The notes under the pieces: generated by a model
What the model was told of the DNA's origin: nothing
Databases searched by the model: none
Seen by the model: only the letters and a program-made list of their open reading frames with translations
In this document: piece after piece, positions 26,215 through 35,817 of the stretch
Layout of the letters: each line of letters opens with the position of its first letter
Position numbering within the stretch: position 1 is the first letter of the stretch
Assembly (NCBI RefSeq): GCF_004745645.1
Contig: NZ_SRMB01000001.1
Coordinates: forward strand, 558,001-622,000
Direction: 5' to 3'
DNA: 64,000 nt
Source of the DNA: Hymenobacter metallicola
GTDB lineage: Bacteria > Bacteroidota > Bacteroidia > Cytophagales > Hymenobacteraceae
Made by a program: the position numbers and the translations under genes

Positions 26215-26354
26215 AGACCGTCCTGCTGAACCCCGCGAAGCATCCCGCGTGCTTCGTTTGGCTCCCCCTCTCCCTCGGAGAGGGGGCCGGGGGGTGAGGC
26301 GAAACGTCAGCACGTGAGATTCTTCGACTCTGCTTCACTGCGCTCAGAATGACG
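26215..26354. repeat. Palindromic repeat mosaic between susC and susD
   Basis: Left part CCGTCCTGCTGAAC...GAAGCATC and right part GATTCTTCGACTC...TCAGAATGACGG form imperfect inverted arms of the GTCATGCTGAG type. Between them is a C/G-rich palindrome around 26263-26300 (CCCCCTCTCC/GGAGAGGGGG). It sits within the susC-susD operon, 12 bp after the susC stop. Confidence 0.65.
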
Positions 26355-26384
26355 GCCATTACCCCCACAACGATTTCAACTTCC

Positions 26385-27740
26385 ATGAAATACTCGCTTA
26401 ATCACCTGTTTTTCGCCATTCTGCTCGGTGCCTCCACGCTCAGCATCACGGCCTGCAATGACCTGCTCGAACCCACGCCGGTGCAGCAGCTGGCTGATGA
26501 CAAGGCCATTACCGACGCCGGCAGTGCCCGCTCGGCCACCATCGGCGTCTACGACCGGGTGCAGGCCTACTACCAGCTCAACTGGCCCGTGCTGGGCTTT
26601 CTGCCCGGCGACAATGTGCGCTTCAACGGCACGCTCAACCAGTTTCTGCAAATCGACCAGAACCAGCTCAGCGCCGACAACGTGCTGATTACCGAGGCCT
26701 GGACCCAGATGTACCAGGCCGTGAACGGGGCCAACAACGTGCTGGCCGCTTTGCCCGCCATCAACGACCCGCTGCTGCCCGCCGCCGAGAAAAACCAGCT
26801 GCTCGGCGAGGCCTATTTCCTGCGGGCGTTAGTGTACTTTGACCTGGGCCGGGGCTGGGGCGGGGTGCCCCTGGTGCTGACGCCCACGCGCACCAAGGAA
26901 AACGGGGCCGGCCAGGGCCGCAGCACCCTGGCCCAGACCTACGACCAGGTCCTTGCCGACCTGACCCAGGCCGAAAGCCTGCTGCCCGAAACCGCCACCC
27001 GAAACCGGGCCGTAAAAGCCGCCGCCCGGGCCCTGCGCGCCCGCCTGCACCTCTACCGCCAGCAGTGGAGCGAGGCCGAAACCTACGCCACCCAGGTGAT
27101 TGGCAGCAGCAACTACCGCCTCGTAACGCCCTACCGCGCCATTTCCACGGCCCCGTTTCTGAGCCAGGAATCGGTGTTGGAGCTGACGTTCAGCAACTCC
27201 GACGCCAACAGCATGTGGAACAACTGGTTTCCCAGCGCCCTGGGCGGGCAGTTCAACTTCCAGCCCCTGCCCACCGCCATTACCCTGCTCAATGACCCCA
27301 CTACCGGCGGCAGCCGCGCGGCCCTGCTGGCTTCTACGACCATCAACGGCAGCAGCGTAACCTACGGCAACCTCTACAGTCGCTCGGCCCAGCGCGACGA
27401 CCCGAGCTACGTGCTGCGCCTGGCCGAGCAGTACCTCATCCGGGCCGAGGCCCGCGCCAAGCAAAACAAGCTGAATGACGCGCTGAATGACCTGAACGCC
27501 GTGCGCGCCCGCGCCGGAGTGGAGCCCAGCAAAGCGGCCACCGCCGAAGCCCTGCTGCTGGCTATCGAAAACGAGCGGCGCGTGGAATTCGCCTTCGAAG
27601 CCGACCGGTGGTTTGACCTCGTCCGTACGGGCCGGGCTGGCACCGTGCTCGGCGTCACCGACCAGCGCCGCTGGCTGTTCCCGATTCCCTTCAACGACCT
27701 GGTCGCCGACCGCAGCCTGGAGCAGAACCCCGGGTACTAG
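26385..27740 (+). CDS. SusD/RagB-family outer-membrane lipoprotein
   Basis: A 451-residue surface lipoprotein, lipobox SITAC near residue 22, start chosen at 26385 because the signal peptide MKYSLNHLFFAILLG begins there. SusD features are the helical TPR-like core (NVLAALPAINDPLLPAAEKNQLLGEAYFLRALVYFDLGRGWGGVPLVL), DQVLADLTQAESLLPE, AARALRARLHLYRQQWSEAETYA and the C-terminal LRLAEQYLIRAEARAKQNKLNDALNDLNAVRARAGV plus ENERRVEFAFEADRWFDLVR. It binds substrate over the SusC barrel. Partner of the upstream susC and downstream M14 peptidase. Confidence 0.95.
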   Translation: MKYSLNHLFFAILLGASTLSITACNDLLEPTPVQQLADDKAITDAGSARSATIGVYDRVQAYYQLNWPVLGFLPGDNVRFNGTLNQFLQIDQNQLSADNVLITEAWTQMYQAVNGANNVLAALPAINDPLLPAAEKNQLLGEAYFLRALVYFDLGRGWGGVPLVLTPTRTKENGAGQGRSTLAQTYDQVLADLTQAESLLPETATRNRAVKAAARALRARLHLYRQQWSEAETYATQVIGSSNYRLVTPYRAISTAPFLSQESVLELTFSNSDANSMWNNWFPSALGGQFNFQPLPTAITLLNDPTTGGSRAALLASTTINGSSVTYGNLYSRSAQRDDPSYVLRLAEQYLIRAEARAKQNKLNDALNDLNAVRARAGVEPSKAATAEALLLAIENERRVEFAFEADRWFDLVRTGRAGTVLGVTDQRRWLFPIPFNDLVADRSLEQNPGY

Positions 27741-27786
27741 GCTCTATACTGACAACTTAACTGGCTTTTCTTAGCCCGCTATACCC

Positions 27787-30438
27787 ATGTTGAAACCATC
27801 CTTTTCCGCCGCTTTGCTCACCTTGGGCCTGGCGCTAACTGTGCCCGCCGCGGCCCAAAACAGCTACTTTTTCCCCGCCGCCCCGGCCAGCACCTTCGAC
27901 CCCAATATCCCCACGCCGGAGCAGTTTCTGGGCTACGCCATCGGCACGCACTACACCCGCACCGACCAGATTGTGGCCTACCTGCGGGAGCTGGACCGGG
28001 TGTCGGATAAGGTGAGTCTGCGCACCATTGGGACGACGTTTGAGGAGCGGCCCCAGGTGGTAGCCACCATCACCGCGCCCCAGAACCAGCAGAATCTGGC
28101 CGGGCTGCAGCAGGCCCGCCGGGCGTTGGTCGACCCCAAACAGCCCGCGCCCGACTACCGTAAGCTGCCGGTCGTGGTAAGCCTCAACTTCGGGGTGCAC
28201 GGCAACGAAAGCTCGTCGTCGGAAGCGGCTTTGCTGCTGGCCTACTACCTGACAGCCTCGACCAGCCCCGAAACCCGGCAGTGGCTCGAGCAGTCGGTCA
28301 TAACGATTGACCCGCTGGAAAACCCCGACGGCCGCGACCGGGCCTCGCACTGGTTCGACCAAAATAAGTCGTGGCCCAACCCTACCGACCCGCTCGATAG
28401 GGAACACACCGAGGCCTGGCCCGGGGGGCGCACCAACCACTTCTACACCGACCTGAACCGCGACTGGCTGGCCCTGACCCAGCCCGAAAGCCGGGCCCGG
28501 ATGGCATTTTTCCACGAGTGGTACCCCAACGTGATGATCGACTTTCACGAAATGGGCACCAACGGCACCTACTACTTCGAGCCCTCCAAGCCCTTCAGCA
28601 CCGAAAACGACCTGATACCCCGGGCTACCTACGAAGTGCTCAACGTGCACCTGGCCAAGTACTTCGCCAAGGCCCTCGACAACCTGGGCTCCCTGTACTG
28701 GACCAAGGAACAGTTCGACAACCTCTCGCCCATTTACGGCTCGACCTACCCCGATTTTCAGGGCGGCGTGGGCATTACCTTCGAAGTGGGCAGCTCCCGG
28801 GGTTTGGCCCAGGAAGGCTCGAACGGCGTCGTCACGTTTCCCTTCACCATCCGCAACCACGTAGCTACCGGCCTGGCCACGGTGCGCGGCGCGGTAGAGG
28901 AAAAAGAGCTGTACCTGAAGCACCAGCGCGAGTTTTTCGCCTCGGCCCTGACCGACGCCCGCAAGTTCCCGACCAAGGCCTACGTCTTCGGCAACGCCCA
29001 GGACGAGACGCTGACCAACAAGTTCCTGAGCCTGCTGCTCCAGCACAAAATCGAGGTGCACGAGCTGGGCAAAACCGTTACACTCGACAAGCAGCCGTTT
29101 GAGAAAGGCAAGGCCTACGTGGTGCCCACGGCTCAGCCCCAGTACCGCATCGTCAACTCGTTGTTTGAAGAGCTGACGGCCTTTCACGATAGTGTGTTCT
29201 ACGACGTGACCGGCTGGAGTCAGGCCCATGCCTACGGTCTGCAAGTGGCGAAGCAAAAAAATACCAGCCTGGTGCAGGGCGCCCCGGTGCAGGCCGTCAA
29301 AACCTTGAACGGCACGGTGCGCGGCGGTCAAAGCGCCTACGCCTACCTGCTGCCCTGGTCCGACTACAACGCGCCCCGCACCCTGACGGCCCTGCAGCGG
29401 GCGGGCCTGACGGCCAAAATCAGCTTCAAGCCCTTCAGCGCCGGCACGGCCGAAAGCGCCACCGACTTTGGCTACGGCACCCTGGTCATTCCCGTGGCGG
29501 CCCAGAAGCTGCCAGCCGACTCGGTGTTTCAGATTGTAAGTCGCCTCAGCCGCCAAAACCAGGTTACGTTTACCAGCGTCGGCACTGGTTTCAGCGCCAA
29601 GGGTATCGACCTGGGTTCCAACAACGTGCGCACGGCGCCCGAAACCAAGGCCGCTATTCTGGTGGGGCAGGGTACCAACGCCTCGGAAGTGGGTGAGGCC
29701 TGGTTTGTGGCCAGCCAGCAGCTGGGCGTGCCCCTGAGCCGGATTGAGGTCGGTAATTTCGGCCGGGCTCCGCTGGGTCGCTACTCCAGCCTGGTGCTGG
29801 TGGGCGGCACCTACGCCAGCCTCGACAAAGCCGCCGTGGCCCGGCTGCGGCAGTGGGTGCAGGACGGCGGCACGCTCATCACCCTGAAAAACGCCTCCGA
29901 ATGGGCCATCAAGCAGGGTATCGTCAAGGAAAAGCTGCTGATTCCGGCCAATGGCGGCTGGGCCGACACCACGGCAGCCGGCGCCAAAGGCAAAGCCGCC
30001 CTGGCCCGCCGCGCCGACTTTGTGCAGCAGGAGCAGGAGGGCACCCGCGCCATTGCCGGCTCCATCTACTCGGCCGACATCGACATTTCCAACCCTATTG
30101 GCTTCGGCCTGACCAGCCGCCGCCTCTACGTGTTCCGCAACGGCACGACCTTCCTCAAACCCAGCCGCAACCCCTACGCCACCGTGGCCCAGTACACGGC
30201 CAAACCCCTGGTCAGCGGCTACGTGTCGCAAGCTAACCTGCAGCAGATCAGCAGCTCGGCCGCCGTGGTGGTCAGCAAAGTAGGCGCCGGCCGCGTCGTG
30301 CTCTTCGCCGACGACCCCAACTTCCGCCACTACTGGCACGGCACGTCCCGGCTGTTTGCCAACGCCCTGCTGCTGGGGCCGCTGCTGAATTTGCCGGACG
30401 GCCTCGCCGCTATTTCGGCCGAGGAAGAGCAGGAGTAG
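27787..30438 (+). CDS. M14-family zinc carboxypeptidase, large exported form
   Basis: An 883-residue exported enzyme (signal cleaved near AAAQ, residue 24). Zinc ligands are His138 and Glu141 (GVHGNESS) and His254 (DFHEMG); the catalytic Glu is probably Glu333 (ITFEVGSSRG). The long C-terminal half has no catalytic motif and includes a glutamine-amidotransferase-like fold region (SLVLVGGTYASLDKAAVARLRQWVQDGGTLITL), common in large Bacteroidota M14 enzymes. It would trim C-terminal residues from peptides outside the inner membrane. It lies 46 bp after susD, so the locus captures and processes peptide-like material. Confidence 0.93.
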   Translation: MLKPSFSAALLTLGLALTVPAAAQNSYFFPAAPASTFDPNIPTPEQFLGYAIGTHYTRTDQIVAYLRELDRVSDKVSLRTIGTTFEERPQVVATITAPQNQQNLAGLQQARRALVDPKQPAPDYRKLPVVVSLNFGVHGNESSSSEAALLLAYYLTASTSPETRQWLEQSVITIDPLENPDGRDRASHWFDQNKSWPNPTDPLDREHTEAWPGGRTNHFYTDLNRDWLALTQPESRARMAFFHEWYPNVMIDFHEMGTNGTYYFEPSKPFSTENDLIPRATYEVLNVHLAKYFAKALDNLGSLYWTKEQFDNLSPIYGSTYPDFQGGVGITFEVGSSRGLAQEGSNGVVTFPFTIRNHVATGLATVRGAVEEKELYLKHQREFFASALTDARKFPTKAYVFGNAQDETLTNKFLSLLLQHKIEVHELGKTVTLDKQPFEKGKAYVVPTAQPQYRIVNSLFEELTAFHDSVFYDVTGWSQAHAYGLQVAKQKNTSLVQGAPVQAVKTLNGTVRGGQSAYAYLLPWSDYNAPRTLTALQRAGLTAKISFKPFSAGTAESATDFGYGTLVIPVAAQKLPADSVFQIVSRLSRQNQVTFTSVGTGFSAKGIDLGSNNVRTAPETKAAILVGQGTNASEVGEAWFVASQQLGVPLSRIEVGNFGRAPLGRYSSLVLVGGTYASLDKAAVARLRQWVQDGGTLITLKNASEWAIKQGIVKEKLLIPANGGWADTTAAGAKGKAALARRADFVQQEQEGTRAIAGSIYSADIDISNPIGFGLTSRRLYVFRNGTTFLKPSRNPYATVAQYTAKPLVSGYVSQANLQQISSSAAVVVSKVGAGRVVLFADDPNFRHYWHGTSRLFANALLLGPLLNLPDGLAAISAEEEQE

Positions 30439-30460
30439 GCCAGTGCATAGGTAAAAGAAC

Positions 30461-30549
30461 GTCATGCTGAGCCTGTCGAAGCATCTCTACCGTGCCAGTA
30501 ATCAACATTACTTTGGCGGTAGAGATGCTTCGACTTCGCTCAGCATGAC
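30461..30549. repeat. Palindromic repeat, GTCATGCTGAG type
   Basis: Arms GTCATGCTGAGCCTGTCGAA...CTCTACCG and the complement ending GCTCAGCATGAC enclose a loop of about 25 bases. It separates the convergent M14 peptidase and DUF4112 genes and could act as a two-way terminator. Confidence 0.8.
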
Positions 30550-30628
30550 GCGTTATGGGGGGTAAAGTGGTTATTGCATCTGGTCGATGCCCTATTTCAG
30601 TCTCGGCCTTGGCCGCCTCCGCCCAGGT

Positions 30629-31144
30629 TTACCACCAGTTCTGGCTCCCGTACTGCCAAAGCCAGGCCGTCAGCGTCCAGAGGCCCCAGATCAGGCCCGC
30701 CAGGAAGATCAGGAAGCCGATGAGCACCACCGTGAGCAGGCCCCGGCCGCTGCCCTGGTGCTTGCCCTCGGCGTAGTGGGCCCGCAACAACGCCACGTTC
30801 CGGTCGTTGCTTTTGTAGGCGAAGTCGAAAATGTTGCCCAGGATAGGAATGGCACCTATGATAGTGTCGAGCAGAATGTTGAGCACCATGCGCACCACCA
30901 CGGCCCCGCTGGCCCCGTGCCGCATCATCGTCATTACCAGCACCCCCGATACGGCCAAGGTAGGCAGTCCACCGACGACGGGCAGTAGGCCCAGGATAGG
31001 GTCCAGGCCGAAGCGGAAGTTAGTACCCGGGAGCTTAAATTGGCTGTCGAGCAGGCGGGCTACGCGCTCCACCCAGCGCAGCCGCTCGTCCTGGTCGAAG
31101 GTGGCGGGAAGGTTTGGAATCGTGGGTTGGGTCGGGGCGGCCAT
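30629..31144 (-). CDS. DUF4112 membrane protein
   Basis: A 171-residue protein. The core LLDSQFKLPGTNFRFGLDPILGLLPVVGGLPTLAVSGVLVMTMMRHGASGAVVVRMVLNILLDTIIGAIPILGNIFDFAYKSN is typical of DUF4112, predicted membrane proteins with glycine/proline-rich hairpin helices. The C-terminus has one further helix (LLTVVLIGFLIFLAGLIWGLW). Function unknown. The start at 31144 (MAAPTQPT) was preferred to an in-frame start at 31273. Confidence 0.85.
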   Translation of the reverse strand: MAAPTQPTIPNLPATFDQDERLRWVERVARLLDSQFKLPGTNFRFGLDPILGLLPVVGGLPTLAVSGVLVMTMMRHGASGAVVVRMVLNILLDTIIGAIPILGNIFDFAYKSNDRNVALLRAHYAEGKHQGSGRGLLTVVLIGFLIFLAGLIWGLWTLTAWLWQYGSQNWW

Positions 31145-31276
31145 AGTCGTAGGGGTTTGAGCCTTTAACGCACGGCCAGCCAAAATGGCGAAGCCGATTC
31201 GTGGCGCGCAGCCAATCAAATCGGCCGCTCGTAGGTTATACCTGCTCAAACCTGTTTCACCACAACCACACACACG

Positions 31277-32266
<990 letters not shown>

Positions 32267-32310
32267 TTATTACTGTATTAGGGCGTAACAAGAAAAGGCT
32301 CCTATTGCCT

Positions 32311-32440
32311 GTCATTGTGAGCGAAGCGCGGCAATCCGTCCGCTGCTAGTGCCAAGCATCCTGTTACCAGAAAGCCCTGACGTTTGCTAACGTCAGGGCT
32401 TTTCACGTTAGAAAGCTCCGCCCAGTTCCGCGGACGGAAT
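32311..32440. repeat. Palindromic repeat, GTCATTGCGAG type, with terminator-like core
   Basis: Left arm GTCATTGTGAGCGAAGCG (32311) continues to GGCAATCCGTCCGC, and the right arm ends GCGGACGGAA near 32439. The core is a 12-bp hairpin (32373-32384 with 32389-32400) followed by TTTT. It lies between two convergent genes. Confidence 0.75.
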
Positions 32441-32453
32441 ACCCATCAAGACC

Positions 32454-33911
32454 TTATCGTTTCAGCGGCGGTAGCAGGTCAATTAACCCATCTTCGCTGA
32501 CGACGATAGTCAGGCAGGCATAGCGGCTGCTTTCCACATAACGCACGGCCGAGTTGAAGCGGGAGCCACGCGAGGAGTCGCCCTTTTCCGTGGCCAGGCC
32601 GTCGAGGATAGCCCCGATGGCGTAGCATACGCCCGTGGGGTCAATCAGTACGGCCCCGTCGATGTTGGTAACCAAGCGCAGCACTGAGGGCGTCATAATA
32701 CGGGGCGTCACGCGGAAGCACTGCCGGGTAAGGCGCACCGCTTCCTGGGCCGCGCCTTCCGAAATGACCAGGATAGTGCCATTGGTTTGCTTAGTGGCAT
32801 TCTGAGTCAGCTCCCAGAGGTAGGCAATACCAGGCTCGTCGACGTGGGGGAAGCTGCGCTGCACAGCCCGCGCAAAATTCTCGGCATCGACGCGCCCCTG
32901 GGGCAGGCGGGGCGTGTTCGATACTACTTTCATCATCACGTGGCCGGCGTGGCTGAGCTCCCAGCTGTAGTGCTTCGTGAAATGCACCGTAAACAGGGGC
33001 TCGTAGTGCGGGTCGCTGGGCTCGACCACGTGGCCCAGGCCGAAAACATCGGAGGCGTCGGTGATAAGCGAAGTGCGGCCTTCGCTGAGCTCTAGCAACT
33101 TCCGGATCGAGCGGTGGTCGCGCAGCGGAATCGGCGTTTCCAGCGTCAGTACGGGTACTACGGCCGGGTGGTGGCGACGCGCGACGAGCATCGTGCCCAC
33201 GCCTTCGTCGCCCTCGTGGCGCAGGGCCGCCACCCCGTTGCAGGCATCGTAGAGGCCGTGGGTGCCGGCGGCGGCGCGCAGCATAAAACGGCGGCCCGCG
33301 GCGCGCAACACCTCGTTGTAGTCCCGGTCGAGCACGGGGCGGTCCTCATCCGTGTCCGATTCGCGCAGGGCCCGGGAGCAATCCTGCAAAAACTCGTATA
33401 CGGCCGCGTTGAGCAAGGACGGGGGGCGGGTGCCGCGTTGCTGGGCGGGCAGGGAATAGTAGCTGTGGTAGGCTTCGCTGGAAAGCTGCAGCACCACCAC
33501 GACCAAGTATCCGTGCAAGCTCACGGGCAACGAGCAGAAGCTGATTCGGTCTTCTTGCCGCTGCTCGGTCAGCTCGGTGAGCAGGTGCAGGGTGGAGCGG
33601 CGCATCAAATCGTACCAGCGCAGCTTTTCGTAGCGGTCCTGGTCGGTGGAGTACAGGTGATACACCATGTCGCGGGGGCCATCGGGTTCGAGGGCGGCGG
33701 CCTGGGCTTTTACATGGGCAAAATCGGTGGGCGAGTAGCGGTGCGTGGCCGGCTCAATAACGACGGCCTGGGGTTCGTCGGCTTCGCGGGCTGAGGCCAA
33801 ACCAAGCAAAAAAACTTCGGGTTTAAGATTCCGGTCGAGCAGGTTGAAAATGCCATCGGCGAAGAGCTGGGCCGTGACACGAAATAAGCTTTGATGGTCC
33901 CACATGGGCAT
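32454..33911 (-). CDS. Protein with C-terminal degenerate diadenylate-cyclase (DisA_N-like) domain
   Basis: A 485-residue soluble protein. The C-terminal 80 residues read like a DAC domain: IDGAVLIDPTG (DGA at 418-420, the metal-binding Asp), AIGAILDGLATEKGD, then RGSRFNSAVRY (448-458) and TIVVSEDGLIDLLPPL. In true DACs the second motif is GTRHRAA; here RHR is replaced by RFN, so ATP binding may be altered. The long N-terminal part (about 1-380) is unfamiliar; Bacteroidota proteins with a sensor region before a DAC domain have been described from comparative genomics (DACN-type), which may be what this is. It could make c-di-AMP or a related nucleotide, or only bind one. Confidence 0.65.
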   Translation of the reverse strand: MPMWDHQSLFRVTAQLFADGIFNLLDRNLKPEVFLLGLASAREADEPQAVVIEPATHRYSPTDFAHVKAQAAALEPDGPRDMVYHLYSTDQDRYEKLRWYDLMRRSTLHLLTELTEQRQEDRISFCSLPVSLHGYLVVVVLQLSSEAYHSYYSLPAQQRGTRPPSLLNAAVYEFLQDCSRALRESDTDEDRPVLDRDYNEVLRAAGRRFMLRAAAGTHGLYDACNGVAALRHEGDEGVGTMLVARRHHPAVVPVLTLETPIPLRDHRSIRKLLELSEGRTSLITDASDVFGLGHVVEPSDPHYEPLFTVHFTKHYSWELSHAGHVMMKVVSNTPRLPQGRVDAENFARAVQRSFPHVDEPGIAYLWELTQNATKQTNGTILVISEGAAQEAVRLTRQCFRVTPRIMTPSVLRLVTNIDGAVLIDPTGVCYAIGAILDGLATEKGDSSRGSRFNSAVRYVESSRYACLTIVVSEDGLIDLLPPLKR

Positions 33912-34151
33912 TCAGGGGGCGGGGCAAACGGCGAGAAAAGGGGCGTACTGGGGAAGGTACGGTAAAAGCGGACAGAAGGTAGTAATCGGGCGGCGTAACA
34001 TTCTGGCGGCTGCTACTAACATCTGAGGACCTGGCTGGTTCTGATAAGCACAAAAAGCCCTTGTCCTTCTTGCCAATGGCCGGGCAGAAGCGTACCTTAG
34101 AATACGAAGCACCCGCATCCACCCGCTGTCAGCGCCCCCACGGCTCCCGGT

Positions 34152-34418
34152 ATGTTTATCGATATTATACTGGCTTTCCTCTGCGCATTATCCTTTCTGC
34201 CGCTCACGACGGGATATTGCGCCTACAGCTACGGCCGCTCGTTCTGGCTGTGGTTTGCGCTGGGCTGCGTGCTGCCAATTGTATCGTTCTTCCTTCTTTT
34301 TGCCCTGCTCTACCGCAAGGAAATGGACCGCGGTGAGCAACTGCTGGCCGAGGCCAAAGCCATTCTGGCCGCCGATGAGGCCGAAGCCCGCGGGGTGAAA
34401 ATCAAGGACGAGGAGTAA
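34152..34418 (+). CDS. Small membrane protein with charged tail
   Basis: An 88-residue protein: two membrane helices (residues 3-22 and 29-53) followed by a charged, helical cytoplasmic tail (KEMDRGEQLLAEAKAILAADEAEARG). Unrecognised. Its composition, ATG start and stop just before the convergent flavoprotein gene make a real gene likely. The near-promoter TACCTTAG lies about 60 bp upstream. Confidence 0.6.
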   Translation: MFIDIILAFLCALSFLPLTTGYCAYSYGRSFWLWFALGCVLPIVSFFLLFALLYRKEMDRGEQLLAEAKAILAADEAEARGVKIKDEE

Positions 34419-34450
34419 AGGAAGCCGCAATAGGGCTTTCGCCGGGCTGC

Positions 34451-35674
34451 TTATTGCTGATGCCGTAGCCAAAGGTCTATGCCCCGGGCGGCCCAGGCTC
34501 CGGTGCTGAAACAGCCTTGTAGCAGGTAGCCACCCGTAGGCGCTTCCCAGTCCAGCATCTCGCCCGCCACAAACACCCCGGGTCGCCGTTGCAGCATCAG
34601 GTGCTCGTTTACTTCCTCCCAGGCCACGCCCCCGGCCGTGGAAATGGCTTCCTCCAGGGGGCGTAAGCCCGAAACCGGAATCGGGAGGCGCTGCAGAAGC
34701 TCGGCCAGGGCCTGGGGCGTAGCGTCGGCAGCGGGCGGAGCCAGCTCCCGCAGCAGGGTAGGCACCGGGGGCCCCAGGCGCAGGGTTTTTTCCAGGTAGG
34801 CGGCCAGCGACTTTCCCTTGCGCGGGGCCTGCAGTTTCTGGTACACTTGCTCCGGACTCAGGTCGGGCTTGAGGTTCAGGAGCAGCTCGGCCGGGGCCTG
34901 GGTCGCCAGGACCCGGCGCAGCCCCGGCGTAAGGGCATATACCGGCGTGCCTTCCAGACCGTATTCTGTCAGCATCAACTCCCCGCGCACCGTCTGGCCT
35001 TGGCCCTGCAGGGCAATGTTCTTAAGCGGGGCCCGGCCTACTTTTTCCCGGAAAAAAGCAGACCACGCCACTTCCGCCCCGCAGTTCGACGGCCCAAACG
35101 GGACGCAGCGGATGCCAATCCGGGTCAGGGCCGTGGTCCATTGTCCGTCCGAGCCGGTTTTGGTCCAACTCGCCCCGCCCAGGGCTAACACCGTGGCGGC
35201 CGGGTAAATAGTGAGGGGCTGGCTTGTTGCCTCGTCGTGCAGTTGCAGGCCCTGGTTGGGGGCAAAGCCGAGCCAGCGGTGCCGGGTTTTGATCTGCACC
35301 CCCAGCGTGTGCAGCCGGTTTAGCCAGGCGCGTAACACGTGGGCGGGCTTGTAGTCGTCGGTGGGGAAAATCCGGCCGCTGGTACCCACGAAGGTGCTGA
35401 TGCCCAGGCTCTGCAGCCAGTCGCGCAAAGCCGTCGGGGAGAAGTAACTTAGAAAATCCCGAAAATGGCCGTGCCGGTCCCCGTAGCGCTGCTCAAAGGT
35501 GGGCAGGGGCTCGGCATTGGACAAGTTAAAGCCCCCGTGGCCGGCTACCAGAAACTTGCGGCCCACGGTAGGCTGGGCGTCGTAAATGGTGACGTAATAC
35601 CCTGCTTCGGCGAGCCGCTGCGCTGCCAGCAGGCCCGCCGGGCCCCCACCAATAACGGCAATTTCGGACGGCAT
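34451..35674 (-). CDS. TIGR03862-family NAD(P)/FAD flavoprotein
   Basis: A 407-residue flavoprotein with an N-terminal Rossmann nucleotide site (IAVIGGGPAGLLAAQRLAEAGYYVTIYDAQPTVGRKFLVAGHGGFNLSN) and the second signature VLALGGASWTKTGSDGQW. The C-terminus GGVAWEEVNEHLMLQRRPGVFVAGEMLDWEAPTGGYLLQGCFSTGAWAARGI is that of the TIGR03862/HI0933-like group, whose substrates are mostly unknown; the bacterial relative BaiN acts on bile acid intermediates. A paralogue of the broader family lies at 56.8-58.1 kb. Confidence 0.88.
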   Translation of the reverse strand: MPSEIAVIGGGPAGLLAAQRLAEAGYYVTIYDAQPTVGRKFLVAGHGGFNLSNAEPLPTFEQRYGDRHGHFRDFLSYFSPTALRDWLQSLGISTFVGTSGRIFPTDDYKPAHVLRAWLNRLHTLGVQIKTRHRWLGFAPNQGLQLHDEATSQPLTIYPAATVLALGGASWTKTGSDGQWTTALTRIGIRCVPFGPSNCGAEVAWSAFFREKVGRAPLKNIALQGQGQTVRGELMLTEYGLEGTPVYALTPGLRRVLATQAPAELLLNLKPDLSPEQVYQKLQAPRKGKSLAAYLEKTLRLGPPVPTLLRELAPPAADATPQALAELLQRLPIPVSGLRPLEEAISTAGGVAWEEVNEHLMLQRRPGVFVAGEMLDWEAPTGGYLLQGCFSTGAWAARGIDLWLRHQQ

Positions 35675-35817
35675 AGATCATAGGAGTTAAACAGCCCGCA
35701 AGGTACGGCTTGGCACGGGGTAATAGCGGCTGGGCCGTATCATTCTGTACTCTCTGGATCGACTATCCGGTTGCAAAAGCCGTAAGGCCGAGTTTTAGCC
35801 ACTCCTTTTTTGCGCGT

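Noticed and set aside
27835..30465. 876-codon open frame on the minus strand across the M14 peptidase gene
   Set aside because: Antisense shadow produced by GC-rich third positions; its translation has no domain and is low in complexity, while the plus-strand frame is a clear peptidase.
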